A stretch of 64,000 nt of DNA, taken from assembly GCA_002412885.1 (NCBI GenBank), contig DHVX01000071.1, forward strand, positions 6,745 through 70,744, read 5' to 3'. Made by a program: the position numbers and the translations under genes. Origin of the DNA: Bacteroidales bacterium UBA5197. Lineage in GTDB: Bacteria; Bacteroidota; Bacteroidia; Bacteroidales; Lentimicrobiaceae. Of the stretch, positions 28,577 through 37,191 are shown piece after piece; position 1 is the stretch's first letter; every line of letters begins with the position of its first letter. Under the pieces are notes generated by a model. It ran no database searches. It saw only the letters and a list, made by a program, of their open reading frames with translations, and was not told where the DNA came from.

Positions 28577-29095
28577 TTATTCTCCATAAAGTTCATAAAT
28601 TGTATTAAAAACAAGTCCTTCCCTATCATGTCTTTCCCAAAAGTCTGTTAATGTATATATTTTTTCAAAGCTTTCTTTTTCAGGTCCAAACTGGCAGTCC
28701 GAGAGAAAGTAAACTTTCTTTATCGGAGATTTGTCTATACCAATTTTTAATAACTTGTCTAGATCAGATCTGTATTGGTCGATAAACTTGAATCCATGTT
28801 CTTGATTTGCGCCTTTATTAGATGTCGGGTTAATAGGATCATATTCTGGAATAATTAAAGTGCCAGGTTTGAAGGACCAATCAATAATTTCTCCTGCGAA
28901 AAATCCATCTTTCTTATTGTCTTTAAAGTCTGGATTGCCAATATGGATAATTACACCTTTTTGCTGTCTAAGAAAGTCATAAAAGAGTCCCCGATGGCTT
29001 TCAAGTTTACTTTCTTCAATAATAGCAATGTCAAAGTCAGCCTGATTTAAGCCAAGTCCTGTCGAGTTAATTGAAGCTATTTCTAATGTCGGCAT
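28577..29095 (-). CDS. Protein of unknown function (cassette gene)
   Basis: I start this gene at the ATG at 29095, giving 172 residues. The open frame extends to 29266, but that part is translated attC-like palindrome. The protein reads MPTLEIASINSTGLGLNQAD and has alternating strands and helices in a Rossmann-like order (FDIAIIEES, KGVIIHIGNP, PIKKVYFLSDCQFG). It may be a small nucleotide-binding or sensor domain, but I recognise no family. It has no signal peptide and is cytoplasmic. Its start lies 18 bp from the attC-like site. Confidence 0.65.
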   Translation of the reverse strand: MPTLEIASINSTGLGLNQADFDIAIIEESKLESHRGLFYDFLRQQKGVIIHIGNPDFKDNKKDGFFAGEIIDWSFKPGTLIIPEYDPINPTSNKGANQEHGFKFIDQYRSDLDKLLKIGIDKSPIKKVYFLSDCQFGPEKESFEKIYTLTDFWERHDREGLVFNTIYELYGE

Positions 29096-29113
29096 TGTTT
29101 TTTTTAAGGTTGC

Positions 29114-29245
29114 CCATATCGCCCGAAGCTTTACACTACCAGGCATTTTAAAATCACCAATCTTCGCAGCTTGCAAAATGCCCGTTAAAATTACAAATTT
29201 CCCGGTTACCACAATGCGCCTGCTTGCGTAAAGCTTTTGTTGGTT
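29114..29245 (-). repeat. attC-like site 2 (132 bp)
   Basis: On the minus strand it starts AACCAAC. AAGCTTTACGCAAGCAGGC pairs with GCCTGGTAGTGTAAAGCTT, and the site ends in a mutated box (GATATGG in place of GTTRRRY). It is a near copy of site 1. A separate half site (CACATAACAGCACATAGC on the minus strand, about 29281-29300) sits between it and the stop at 29292, like a second, hybrid junction. Confidence 0.65.
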
Positions 29246-29291
29246 GACGGTTTTCGTGGTCAGCAAAACCCTGGCTTAGGGCTATGTGCTG

Positions 29292-29795
29292 TTATGTGGC
29301 GTTTTTCATTTTATCTTCTATTGTCTTAATAAAATTTTGTTGCTCTGTGTCGTCTTTAAAGAATCTCTTTGGAATGATATAAGCTGCAATGTTGTCAACG
29401 AAAATAAATACTGAGTTGTCATTCGTTTCTACTGATTTTATGCCTTTCCATTTTTGAATATTTTTATTGTTTTCAGATTCTTCAATTAGTCCTTCGTCAT
29501 TAATCATAAATTTCTTCCTTCCTAATATTGAGCCATTATCTGACGGTAACTTTTTTGTCCGTTTCATCGCAAATGTCATTCCGCCAAGGTAAATGAGTCC
29601 AAATACAAGTCCAGCGATTATAACGGTTGTAAGGTAAGTCATAAGGTCAAATGGTCGTCCGCTATTTATGACGAGTGGAAGTCCGAACGCAACAATAATT
29701 ACTATATAGATTCTTTTTCTAAGTCCTTTTTTAAGAAAATAATATTTATTGTAGTCCGCGTAGTCGTCTCTTGTCAAGTCAATGTTTATTTCCAT
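29292..29795 (-). CDS. YcxB-like membrane protein
   Basis: This 167-residue protein has two membrane helices (about residues 29-46 and 55-75) followed by a small beta-barrel-like cytoplasmic domain (FMINDEGLIEESENNKNIQK, then WKGIKSVETNDNSVFIFVD, ending IIPKRFF). This order and the W..I..V...D..F.F motif match the YcxB-like C-terminal domain family. The role is unknown; some members are immunity-like or stress proteins. It is a single gene between two attC-like sites. Confidence 0.75.
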   Translation of the reverse strand: MEINIDLTRDDYADYNKYYFLKKGLRKRIYIVIIVAFGLPLVINSGRPFDLMTYLTTVIIAGLVFGLIYLGGMTFAMKRTKKLPSDNGSILGRKKFMINDEGLIEESENNKNIQKWKGIKSVETNDNSVFIFVDNIAAYIIPKRFFKDDTEQQNFIKTIEDKMKNAT

Positions 29796-29817
29796 AGTAG
29801 TGTTGTTTTAAAATGCC

Positions 29818-29948
29818 ACTTAACGGTCGCACATATGGCCTGTGGCGGTTTGCGGGGTACTTCCTTATCCACCGATACAAACTTTAATGCGGGGCAGAAT
29901 GTTTCAAATCGCCACATCCCCCGCCATTGGCTATATGTGATGTTGTGT
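29818..29948 (-). repeat. attC-like site 3 (131 bp)
   Basis: On the minus strand it runs from ACACAAC to GTTAAGT, the latter a perfect GTTRRRY core. ATCACATATAGCC pairs with GGCCATATGTG, and GGCGGGG with CCCCGC. A CGACC bulge separates the right arm from the core box. The outer flanks (GCCACACAAC and GTTAAGTGGC) are also complementary. It lies between genes ending at 29957 and starting at 29795. Confidence 0.75.
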
Positions 29949-29956
29949 GGCGTTTT

Positions 29957-30814
29957 TCATTTCTCTTTTGTCTGCTTTAATAATTTCTTTGTCGCTTTTG
30001 GTGTCAAGACCTTAACCCAATAAGTTACTATTGCATCGTATCCATACTCCAACTTGTCGTTATCATTCAATACAATCAGGGATGTTGCTATCTTGGAATT
30101 ATGTTTTTCCTTCCATTCTCTTACATTATCAAAATAGTCAGTCTTTGAACCAAGCTTACTTCCACCGCTACCCGTTGCAAAAACTATTTTCTTTTCAGTA
30201 AAATCAAAATTTTTCTCTTGAATGGTAAACCTTAGATACTCATTCATAAAATTAGCTTCAATATCAGTCAACAAGGAATTATTATCTATTCCGCAATTTT
30301 CAGGATTAGGCCCAAAATTAAACGAACTACGGTCATAAATTTCATTTTCATTAATCGGAATGGATTTAAATTTTTCAAATGGAATAATCTGATAACCACT
30401 ATAAGTTTCCAACCAATTACAAATTACTGCTTCATCAAATGCCTTATTATATTCCAATGATAAATCAGCAGAAAAAATCGCAGACTCCTTAATGATGAAA
30501 AGATTTTTCGATGTCTTTATAGTCTCTCTTTTATCCAAAATTGAATTATCCAGTTTTAACTCATTTTTAAGAATAATAGTATCTCCATTCATTTCAACAT
30601 CGTAAATCAACGAAAGAATTGCGCAACGTCCGCTTCCATTAATCTGAAAAATAGCCTTTTTCAATCCGTTAATTGTCTCGTAGAATACATATTGATTTGT
30701 CGGAAAATCTTTCTTAGCAATCCATGTTTTATCTTTAACAGAATCCCATGGATTACCAAAAATAATTCCATTATAAATCAATGATAATAAGATGATTAAT
30801 TTCAGTCGTTTCAT
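29957..30814 (-). CDS. Secreted protein of unknown function
   Basis: This 285-residue protein has a signal peptide (LIILLSLIYNGIIFG). The mature part opens with repeated beta-strands (NQYVFYETINGLKKAIFQIN, ISLIYDVEMNGDTIILKNEL in outline). The C-terminal half has a glycine/serine turn (FATGSGGSKLGSKTDYF) and a strand-turn motif with YGYDAIVTYWVKV. There is no recognised domain. It is a cassette-like gene flanked by complete attC-like sites on both sides (29818-29948 and 30840-30971), the cleanest single-gene cassette in the window. Confidence 0.7.
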   Translation of the reverse strand: MKRLKLIILLSLIYNGIIFGNPWDSVKDKTWIAKKDFPTNQYVFYETINGLKKAIFQINGSGRCAILSLIYDVEMNGDTIILKNELKLDNSILDKRETIKTSKNLFIIKESAIFSADLSLEYNKAFDEAVICNWLETYSGYQIIPFEKFKSIPINENEIYDRSSFNFGPNPENCGIDNNSLLTDIEANFMNEYLRFTIQEKNFDFTEKKIVFATGSGGSKLGSKTDYFDNVREWKEKHNSKIATSLIVLNDNDKLEYGYDAIVTYWVKVLTPKATKKLLKQTKEK

Positions 30815-30839
30815 TATTCGGTGTCTTTGTTAAAATGCC

Positions 30840-30971
30840 ACACAACGGTTGGCAATAAGAAACGTAGGGCATTTCGAAGCTCAAATCTATCAAATTTTCG
30901 AGCTGTTTACAAAATGTTATGTCGTTCAAATTTAGCATTTTCTGCCCTATGTTTTTTATTGCGTGTTGGCA
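30840..30971 (-). repeat. attC-like site 4 (132 bp)
   Basis: On the minus strand it runs from TGCCAAC to GTTGTGT. ACGCAATAAAAAACATAGGGCA pairs in two blocks (CGCAATA, TAGGGCA) with TGCCCTA and TTATTGC. A CAACC bulge precedes the last box. It occupies almost the whole spacer between a stop at 30990 and a start at 30814. Confidence 0.75.
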
Positions 30972-30989
30972 ACTGCTTTTTCATTATTC

Positions 30990-31619
30990 TTATTCACAAG
31001 TATTTTCTGAGTATGTAAAAGATTCAATTGTAGTAGTTTCGTAATCAATCAAATTTTCATTAGTCCATATTTCTCCACTTACCATTTCTAAACGAATTAT
31101 CCCAAGATTTTTTACAATATAAACAGTTTTTACTTTTAAATTATCCGTATAGTCGTATTCAAATCTCTTTACGTTTGTGAAGGTCAAACTGTCAATTGAG
31201 TATGTTTCGACAGTGGTCATATGAGTTTCATAAAAAATAGATTGTTTGTCATCCAAAACGAATACAACATCTTCATATCTTTTTCCTGTTTGGTCTTCTA
31301 CATACCGAAGTTCATTTCTAAACCAAATTGAATCCGAATTATTTGTCATCAACATACTTGATTCATCCAAACATCCACAACCTGTATCAGAGGTATATTT
31401 TGTTCTATGTGAAATCCTCTTGTCAACTACGATAAATTTATTTCGTTCATTCGATGAGTTAATAAAAACGACAGAATCTCCATTATTTACTGGATTCCAA
31501 TAGTATTCTTCAGTCAATGCAAATTCCCTACAATCAATTTCTCTAAAAATTAATTTTTTACAAGTTGATAGAAAAACTGCTATCAAAATAAACATTGTAA
31601 TTGTAATAGTTTTCTTCAT
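30990..31619 (-). CDS. Lipoprotein of unknown function
   Basis: This 209-residue protein has an SPII signal ending VFLSTC (Cys20). The mature part is beta-rich with cysteine pairs (IDCRE near 30 and GCGCLDESS near 85) and ends in a threonine-rich strand and Cys-Glu. The strand pattern (EYYWNPVNNGDSVVFINSS) suggests a small barrel or sandwich. I recognise no family. The attC-like site 4 begins 19 bp after its stop, and a half site (TGCCAAC, 31642-31648) lies 22 bp upstream of its start, so it looks like one cassette. Confidence 0.7.
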   Translation of the reverse strand: MKKTITITMFILIAVFLSTCKKLIFREIDCREFALTEEYYWNPVNNGDSVVFINSSNERNKFIVVDKRISHRTKYTSDTGCGCLDESSMLMTNNSDSIWFRNELRYVEDQTGKRYEDVVFVLDDKQSIFYETHMTTVETYSIDSLTFTNVKRFEYDYTDNLKVKTVYIVKNLGIIRLEMVSGEIWTNENLIDYETTTIESFTYSENTCE

Positions 31620-31641
31620 TTTGTGCTTTTTTTAAAGTTGT

Positions 31642-31648
31642 TGCCAAC
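31642..31648 (-). repeat. attC-like half site (R' box)
   Basis: TGCCAAC followed by GAGCG and GATTTACGCAATCC on the plus strand. This is the same box-spacer-arm order as the complete sites. The partner arm is not found within 140 bp. The following DNA shows tail repeats (CATTTAAATCCCATTTAAAT near 31800) also seen near 57310-57330. Confidence 0.4.
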
Positions 31649-31954
31649 GAGCGGATTTACGCAATCCTGCGTATACATCTGCCTTGTTTACAAGCCATCT
31701 GTCCTCATCAACAAATCAGTTCTACGCATCAAATATATAACACCTTTTCTTATATCCAAGCCATCCAACGGCCAATCAATTCAAACATCATTTATTTTCC
31801 ATTTAAATCCCATTTAAATATTGCCCCGGCGGATGGCAAATAATACTCAAATCCGTTGATACCACACCATAATATATATACATCTATTTTCCGGCAGTCA
31901 AATCCGGCAGATTCCTCTCTCCACGTTGTTGCGTTCGGAATGACGGGGTCGTTA

Positions 31955-32030
31955 AAATAAGAGAAGAGGGATCAGGCAGTGGCAGCTGCGCCACCACTGC
32001 CTGATCCCTCCCACTATGCTCCATCAAGCC
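31955..32030. repeat. REP-like palindrome, copy 1
   Basis: GGGATCAGGCAGTGG pairs with CCACTGCCTGATCCC around a short CAGCTGCG loop. The flanks GGAATGACGG and CCATTCCG are themselves complementary. A second member lies at 34005-34110. Confidence 0.65.
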
Positions 32031-32134
32031 GCCATTCCGAACCCGGATTTTAGGGTGAGGAACCGAACCGCCCAAGGCGGTGAGCTCACCGAAGGTAATC
32101 TTTTCCATTATAACCCATGAACCAGTTCGAAAAA

Positions 32135-32321
32135 CGTTTAACTCATTATCAATTGGTTGAGACAAGCCTACTGTATTAAATCCGATGTTCACAAAAATAA
32201 TTCCGGCAAAAGGACTTATGTTAGCTGATATTTTTTGTAATTTCATCCCGAAAAAGTTATCGAACCTGTTTTGTTTATTTCGTACTACTAAAATAGGAGA
32301 TCTTTTTAAACCTTCAAACAT
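32135..32321 (-). pseudogene. Remnant of a transposase N-terminus (IS1380-like, tentative)
   Basis: The minus strand encodes about 60 residues containing ISPFAGIIFVNIGFNTVGLS and QPIDNEL. This resembles the SPFGG-I-F-V...LGL-x-x-x-IDxxL opening of IS1380-family transposases. The frame then runs into REP-like palindromic DNA, and no other part of a transposase is present. It is a small insertion-sequence scar. The family call is from motif memory only. Confidence 0.4.
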
Positions 32322-32407
32322 TGAGTATAGAACTTACTTGCGGAATTAAGGAATAATTTAATTTGCCTTTTAGCAGCTAACAATATAAACCACCATAACT
32401 GTATAAC

Positions 32408-33859
32408 ATGAAAAAAGTAATTCTATTCGCAGTATTGTTGCTGTCAATCAGCACTTTTGCGCAAACCACGCTGAAAAACCATCAAACCCGGATTTCAACT
32501 TCAGACTTAATCCCTGATGGATGGATGCAAAATAACAGACATATACCCACAGAAATCATTACTGAGCCTAATTCATCTTCAGCATACCATAGTCAATCAG
32601 TAAACCATCGCTCCCTGGTTCAAAAAATTGACAGTAGCTACACCTGGCTGTGGGATACTCAAAATAACACCGGATGGGTAATCTGGTCTAAATATGTCGA
32701 TATTGTTTATGATAATGCCTATAATGAACTGAGTAGAACTGCACAACGCTACAATGCCGGCATCTGGACAAATGCAAGCCAGATAATCCGTACTTTCGAC
32801 GAAAACAATAATATGACAAGCTTTACTTACAGAAGGTTTATTGACAATGCATGGAAAAATTATCAGGGCTACGAATACGTTTACGATGAATCCGGAAATA
32901 GGATAAGCGAATTGTTCAAAAGTTGGGACAACAATGCCTGGGTAAACTACTACAGGTATCTGTTCACCTTTGATGCCAACAACAACATGACCAATGAGAC
33001 TTTACAGGGAAACAGTAACACAAACTGGTATAACATAAATACTGTTGACTATACCTACAATGCTGCCAATAAGCTGTTAAGTACATTGCATCAATCCTGG
33101 AATGATAATATTGGCACGAACGTGCGTTTGGTAACCAACACATACAATACAAACAACAATATAACAATCAGCATCGTACAAAACTGGAACGGAACAGACT
33201 GGCAGTTTGATACTCAGGATATTTACACCTACGACACCGCCCATAAACTGATCAGCAAATTAACTCAGAAACATATCGAGGGCCAGTGGGTTGACAATGA
33301 CTTAATTACTTATACCTATGATGGGGACGACAACCGGATTTTTGAATTAAAGCAAGTCTGGTACGAGAATGCCTGGCTTAACTATACACTGCATAATCGC
33401 ATTTTTGACGTATCAAAGAATATTACCCTTCATCTTTATCAGGGCTGGTATGGCAATGAATGGGTTAATTACTGGCAAACCAACCAATCCTTCGACGAAA
33501 ACAACTTCACCACCAGCGTGTCATCGCTCTATTGGAACGGCACCGGCGATACCATAACTTTCGGCGACAGCCTGATCAACTACTACCAGACGGTTCTGGT
33601 AAAAACTGAATCAATGGATTGGAATGAGCAGATTGTTGTATTTCCGAACCCTGGCAACGGAAGGTTCTGCATTAGCGCCCAACGTGCGGTCGAAGTAGTT
33701 GAAATAAGAAACATTTCCGGTCAGATAGTCTATACTGATTACCACCTTAACCAGGGGCCAACAACAGAAATTGACCTTTCAAATCTTTCTGCTGGAATAT
33801 ATATTCTCAAAGCAACCGCAGGCAATAAAACCTACAGCAAAAAAATAATTATACAGTAA
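32408..33859 (+). CDS. Secreted repeat protein with T9SS sorting domain
   Basis: This 483-residue protein has a signal peptide (VILFAVLLLSISTFAQ). Residues about 75-395 hold degenerate repeats of about 40-45 residues with the pattern W-x-N-x-W-x-N followed by YTYDAxNN (for example YVYDESGNRI, FTFDANNNMTN). These resemble YD/RHS-type surface repeats of Bacteroidota. A type A T9SS sorting domain closes it (VVFPNPGNGRFCISA, then LSAGIYILKATAG). It is surface-exposed. It is the only plus-strand gene among the 24-42 kb minus-strand orphans and is flanked by IS and REP debris, so it does not look like a cassette. Confidence 0.85.
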   Translation: MKKVILFAVLLLSISTFAQTTLKNHQTRISTSDLIPDGWMQNNRHIPTEIITEPNSSSAYHSQSVNHRSLVQKIDSSYTWLWDTQNNTGWVIWSKYVDIVYDNAYNELSRTAQRYNAGIWTNASQIIRTFDENNNMTSFTYRRFIDNAWKNYQGYEYVYDESGNRISELFKSWDNNAWVNYYRYLFTFDANNNMTNETLQGNSNTNWYNINTVDYTYNAANKLLSTLHQSWNDNIGTNVRLVTNTYNTNNNITISIVQNWNGTDWQFDTQDIYTYDTAHKLISKLTQKHIEGQWVDNDLITYTYDGDDNRIFELKQVWYENAWLNYTLHNRIFDVSKNITLHLYQGWYGNEWVNYWQTNQSFDENNFTTSVSSLYWNGTGDTITFGDSLINYYQTVLVKTESMDWNEQIVVFPNPGNGRFCISAQRAVEVVEIRNISGQIVYTDYHLNQGPTTEIDLSNLSAGIYILKATAGNKTYSKKIIIQ

Positions 33860-34004
33860 AGTAACGAATAAGATTTTGTTGCTTTATAGTGATTTGTAAT
33901 TGGTTTGCTGTGTTTTAAGATTGCCAGGGACCGCCCATTACCGGCTGCCATTCTGAAGCCCGAGGTTCCTTGCTTCGCTGCGGAATGACGGCCTTCCATA
34001 TCAG

Positions 34005-34110
34005 GTTGGGGAGAGGAGGATCAGTTGGCGGCTTCGCCGCCAACTGATCCTCCTCCCTTCTCTTCCGGCTGCGTATTGTCATTCCGAAGCGCAGCGAGGA
34101 ACCTGCCTCT
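34005..34110. repeat. REP-like palindrome, copy 2
   Basis: AGGAGGATCAGTTGGCGGC and GCCGCCAACTGATCCTCCT form a long perfect stem around TTCG, with GAATGACGG and CATTCCG flanks as in copy 1. It lies in the 33,860-34,393 gap, which otherwise holds only the repeat below. Confidence 0.75.
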
Positions 34111-34170
34111 TCACTTCTTGATCGTCATTTTCAGCGAAGCGAGGAACCTGCTTTTTACCCTCTTGTTCAT

Positions 34171-34292
34171 ATGAGAAAATTGCCCCACATCTTAATCCCG
34201 AAATTTCGGCAGTATGAGACTTGCCTGACTGATGGTATTCAGGCAGAGGCGCACTCCGTCAGCTAACTACTGGCGGAGCCGTCTACTCGATT
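34171..34292. repeat. 122-bp dispersed repeat, copy 1
   Basis: The block from ATGAGAAAATTGCCCCA to CTACTCGATT recurs at 39354-39476 with few differences. It contains the small palindrome CGAAATTTCG. Copy 2 directly abuts a gene stop codon. Confidence 0.8.
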
Positions 34293-34393
34293 GTGCCGTC
34301 GTGCTTTTTATTTAATGATGTTATAATCCTTAAGTTAATTCTCAAAATAATTTGTCTTTTCAGGGTTTTGCTCTTAAATGAAGGAACAGTATA

Positions 34394-35395
34394 TCAATTA
34401 CTATCTTTTTTAGTACTTAAAAACTCATTTATTAAATTGCATACTTCATCCGTTTTTTCAACAAATGGGAAGTGATTGCTCTTATTAATGACTACCAGCC
34501 GGGCATCTAAAATATTTGCCCATTGTTCAGTTGTCCATAGCGGTATTGGATCTTCGGCTCCGTGGATCAACAAAGAATAGACTTTTGGATTCTTATATTC
34601 CTGTTGATTAAACAAGATTTCGGCCATTTCGCGATATAATCTGTTCCGGACCTCCTGTCCCTTTTCATCACTCATCAAATCAGTCCGACTATTCATAATA
34701 AAGTCAGCTACTTTGGTTTTGTCATAAAATCGATTAGCTGTAATTCTCAGAAATTCATCGTCCATGCCTATTGTGGCTTCGGTCATACCAGGCATTGTTT
34801 TGATCGTCTTCATATCTATCTGCTCCAATTGTTTTTTCCAATTTGCACTGAATTCTTCCATCCCTTTATCAGTAAGAGGGCCGTTATCACAAAAGATAAT
34901 GGCTTCTATATGTTGTGGATACTTCAATGCATACAGATAAGCCAGGTAACCACCTGCTGAATGTGTAAAAAGAACCATTTTTTCAATTTCTAATTTTTCT
35001 CTGATGCGTTCAATATCCTGAACGAATACGTCAAGTTTAATGCTATCGAGGATATGAGCAGGTGATTTTCCATTTCCCCGTTGGTCATAGAAAATCAGCT
35101 GATACCCGTATGGCAGTAAACTCTCCATATAAGGCAAAAAATAATTATGAACCAAACCCGGTCCGCCATGAATAAAAAGAATAGGCTGACCTTCGCCAAT
35201 AACTTTGCAGTACAAATCAGCTCCATCTACGGGAATAGTGAGTTCTTTCACCACATGACTTTCCCTCTCAAAACTTTGTTTTTTTGAGGACCTTAGTTTT
35301 GTACTACAACTAAAAATCCCCGTTGTTAATACTATCAAAGCAATCGTTACAATTGTTTTCGTAAAATTGCAAGAGAAGTGTTTTAAAGAATCCAT
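34394..35395 (-). CDS. Alpha/beta-hydrolase lipoprotein (proline iminopeptidase-like)
   Basis: This 333-residue protein has an SPII signal ending TGIFSC (Cys30). The hydrolase domain has the HGGPG oxyanion motif (76-80) typical of prolyl iminopeptidase-like members, the nucleophile Ser146 in THSAGGY, and probable acid Asp282 (HGAEDP) and base His308 (KSNHFPF). It is anchored at a membrane facing the periplasm. It is the last gene of a minus-strand group led by a Crp-type regulator. The substrate is unknown; S33 peptidase or esterase activity are both possible. Confidence 0.85.
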   Translation of the reverse strand: MDSLKHFSCNFTKTIVTIALIVLTTGIFSCSTKLRSSKKQSFERESHVVKELTIPVDGADLYCKVIGEGQPILFIHGGPGLVHNYFLPYMESLLPYGYQLIFYDQRGNGKSPAHILDSIKLDVFVQDIERIREKLEIEKMVLFTHSAGGYLAYLYALKYPQHIEAIIFCDNGPLTDKGMEEFSANWKKQLEQIDMKTIKTMPGMTEATIGMDDEFLRITANRFYDKTKVADFIMNSRTDLMSDEKGQEVRNRLYREMAEILFNQQEYKNPKVYSLLIHGAEDPIPLWTTEQWANILDARLVVINKSNHFPFVEKTDEVCNLINEFLSTKKDSN

Positions 35396-35543
35396 TTGAA
35401 TATTAGTTTTAATGAAAATTAATCAAACAATTTTTTCGTGATAATTTTTCAAAGGTGTTGCCCAAGGGAATTGTTTCCATGTACCATTTAACAACCTTAC
35501 TGACTCTGTTAATATTTTTGATATATATGTAGGCATGTTCATT

Positions 35544-36392
35544 TTAGTTTGTAAGATTATACTTAATACTCTTTAATGTGAAAACTCCGTAAGTAAATTC
35601 ACCTTCGGGATAATGCCAAATGGTTTTTCCGACAGTGGGTATCTTTCTTCCTTCAAATTCTATATATTCTGATACTGGGGTTGTCCATCGAAATGTTTTC
35701 ACTGTGCCATCATCCTGCAACGCAGACCTATCATCGGACATAAAATTGATTAATTCGCCCAATTCATTAAAGTATAATATTGCCGTAACAATATACTTTC
35801 CATTGGTTAGTGTAACTTTCGTTGAAAGCGAATCTATTTCACTCCATGTTAAGCGTTTATCAACCAGGCTTCCAGGAGAAAAAACGCACATATCGTTTAA
35901 CAGGGTTACTGTTTCGGCTTTAGTTAATTCTTCGCCACTGATATTTACCACTTTAAATAGTTCAGCCACTTTAACCTGAAAGATTGCCTGATAATCTTTG
36001 TAAATATGTAATGCCCGAAAGGGGATGCCCATCTTGCTTGCTTTCATCAGAAAAAGACGGGAATAATTTCCATAAAAGTTATACTGAACGGAATGCGCTT
36101 TCATGGGTTTATCTCCCGGTTTACGGTACATCTCAGCATCAAATTCGATGCATACATTTTGGGTCTTACTTTTGCCGATAGCACCTGTATAGACTAAATA
36201 TTTTTGAACACATGCAGGCAAATGAGCGGCTTCCTGTTTACTAAGTACACTTTCAGCCTTAACAGGCTGTAAAGCGAATTCTTCTGATTTTTTGAGTTGA
36301 AACATCTTTTTTGAAGATGTACAAGATGTTATTGTTGTCATAGCTAGTATAAAAATTACAATGTTACTGGATTTACTAAAAGTTATTTTCAT
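35544..36392 (-). CDS. Lipoprotein, DUF6544-like
   Basis: This 282-residue protein has an SPII signal ending TTITSC (Cys24). The region from about residue 55 (LPACVQKYLVYTGAIGKSKT) through the beta-rich centre (MKAHSVQYNFYGNYSRLFLM, ELFKVVNISGEELTKAETVT) to EYIEFEGRKIPTVGKTIWHY resembles the DUF6544 family. The function is unknown, though LolA/LppX-like beta-sandwich folds are plausible. It is 17 bp downstream of the beta-barrel gene and clearly in the same transcript. Confidence 0.65.
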   Translation of the reverse strand: MKITFSKSSNIVIFILAMTTITSCTSSKKMFQLKKSEEFALQPVKAESVLSKQEAAHLPACVQKYLVYTGAIGKSKTQNVCIEFDAEMYRKPGDKPMKAHSVQYNFYGNYSRLFLMKASKMGIPFRALHIYKDYQAIFQVKVAELFKVVNISGEELTKAETVTLLNDMCVFSPGSLVDKRLTWSEIDSLSTKVTLTNGKYIVTAILYFNELGELINFMSDDRSALQDDGTVKTFRWTTPVSEYIEFEGRKIPTVGKTIWHYPEGEFTYGVFTLKSIKYNLTN

Positions 36393-36409
36393 GTTTTCCT
36401 TTTTTTTGA

Positions 36410-37111
36410 TTAGTGAAGTCGATATTTAAAACCAAATTTTATGAAACTGGAACCCGGCATTTCAAATTTCGGTTGATTATAAAAGTCTTTATAAATCTGG
36501 CTACCCCGGTAGATATCGCAATATATTCCAAGCTTATCGTCATTACGGAAATGAAAAGGAAGAATTGAAAACCCGAGTGTTGGGCCTGCTGAAAAAGGAA
36601 TGACAGAATAATCGGGCAAGATGCCGGTACCTTTACCAGAAACTGCATTTAATTGTCCGAGTAATCCGACCTTTAGCTGTATTTCTGCATTTTGAAATGT
36701 CTTACTAAACAAGGAAAAATTGTAGGTAAGAGGTATCATGAATTGAGAAACATGCAACTCCCTTACACCTATGTACTTATTCCCTGCATCAGTATAATTA
36801 AATGTCTGGTGATTGTACATGTAATTCAAACCGGTTTCTACCTGATTCTTTTTTAACCGATGGTTAATGTGAACACCGGCGTTAAAGCCAGGATGTGTGG
36901 CACCGGTAAATGCATCAACAGTAGCCTCGGCAGGAACTTTTACTCCTGGAATCACGCTCAAATCAGTGTTTTCGGTAATTCCACCCAAATTGCTGCCCAT
37001 TTGGAATGATACGGTTGTTTTCTTTTCAGTCGAAACCAATTGCATGGTAGAGCATGACCAAAACAGACCCACTAAAACTACAGGTAGTAATTTGATTTTT
37101 ATTGTTTTCAT
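36410..37111 (-). CDS. Outer-membrane beta-barrel-like lipoprotein
   Basis: This is a 233-residue protein from the ATG at 37111, which gives an SPII signal ending GLFWSC (Cys20); the longer frame adds five residues before it. The mature part has alternating amphipathic strands ending in aromatic residues (FNAGVHINHRLKKNQVETGL, MIPLTYNFSLFSK, FIKFGFKYRL at the C-terminus), as in small Bacteroidota outer-membrane barrels. It is the first of three genes downstream of the Crp-like regulator. Confidence 0.7.
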   Translation of the reverse strand: MKTIKIKLLPVVLVGLFWSCSTMQLVSTEKKTTVSFQMGSNLGGITENTDLSVIPGVKVPAEATVDAFTGATHPGFNAGVHINHRLKKNQVETGLNYMYNHQTFNYTDAGNKYIGVRELHVSQFMIPLTYNFSLFSKTFQNAEIQLKVGLLGQLNAVSGKGTGILPDYSVIPFSAGPTLGFSILPFHFRNDDKLGIYCDIYRGSQIYKDFYNQPKFEMPGSSFIKFGFKYRLH

Positions 37112-37191
37112 ATCATAAAGCTTCAAATTTATGATACAAAGATAGGACGGAGAATCAGACTAATTGCTCCACAAATGTTACCAAATAATTT

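Noticed and set aside
29096..29266. N-terminal extension of the 28577 gene
   Set aside because: The extension is the translated attC-like palindrome (29114-29245), which also occurs non-coding at other sites.
31884..32134. Coding continuation of the transposase-like frame
   Set aside because: This part is the translated REP-like palindrome and shows no transposase motifs.
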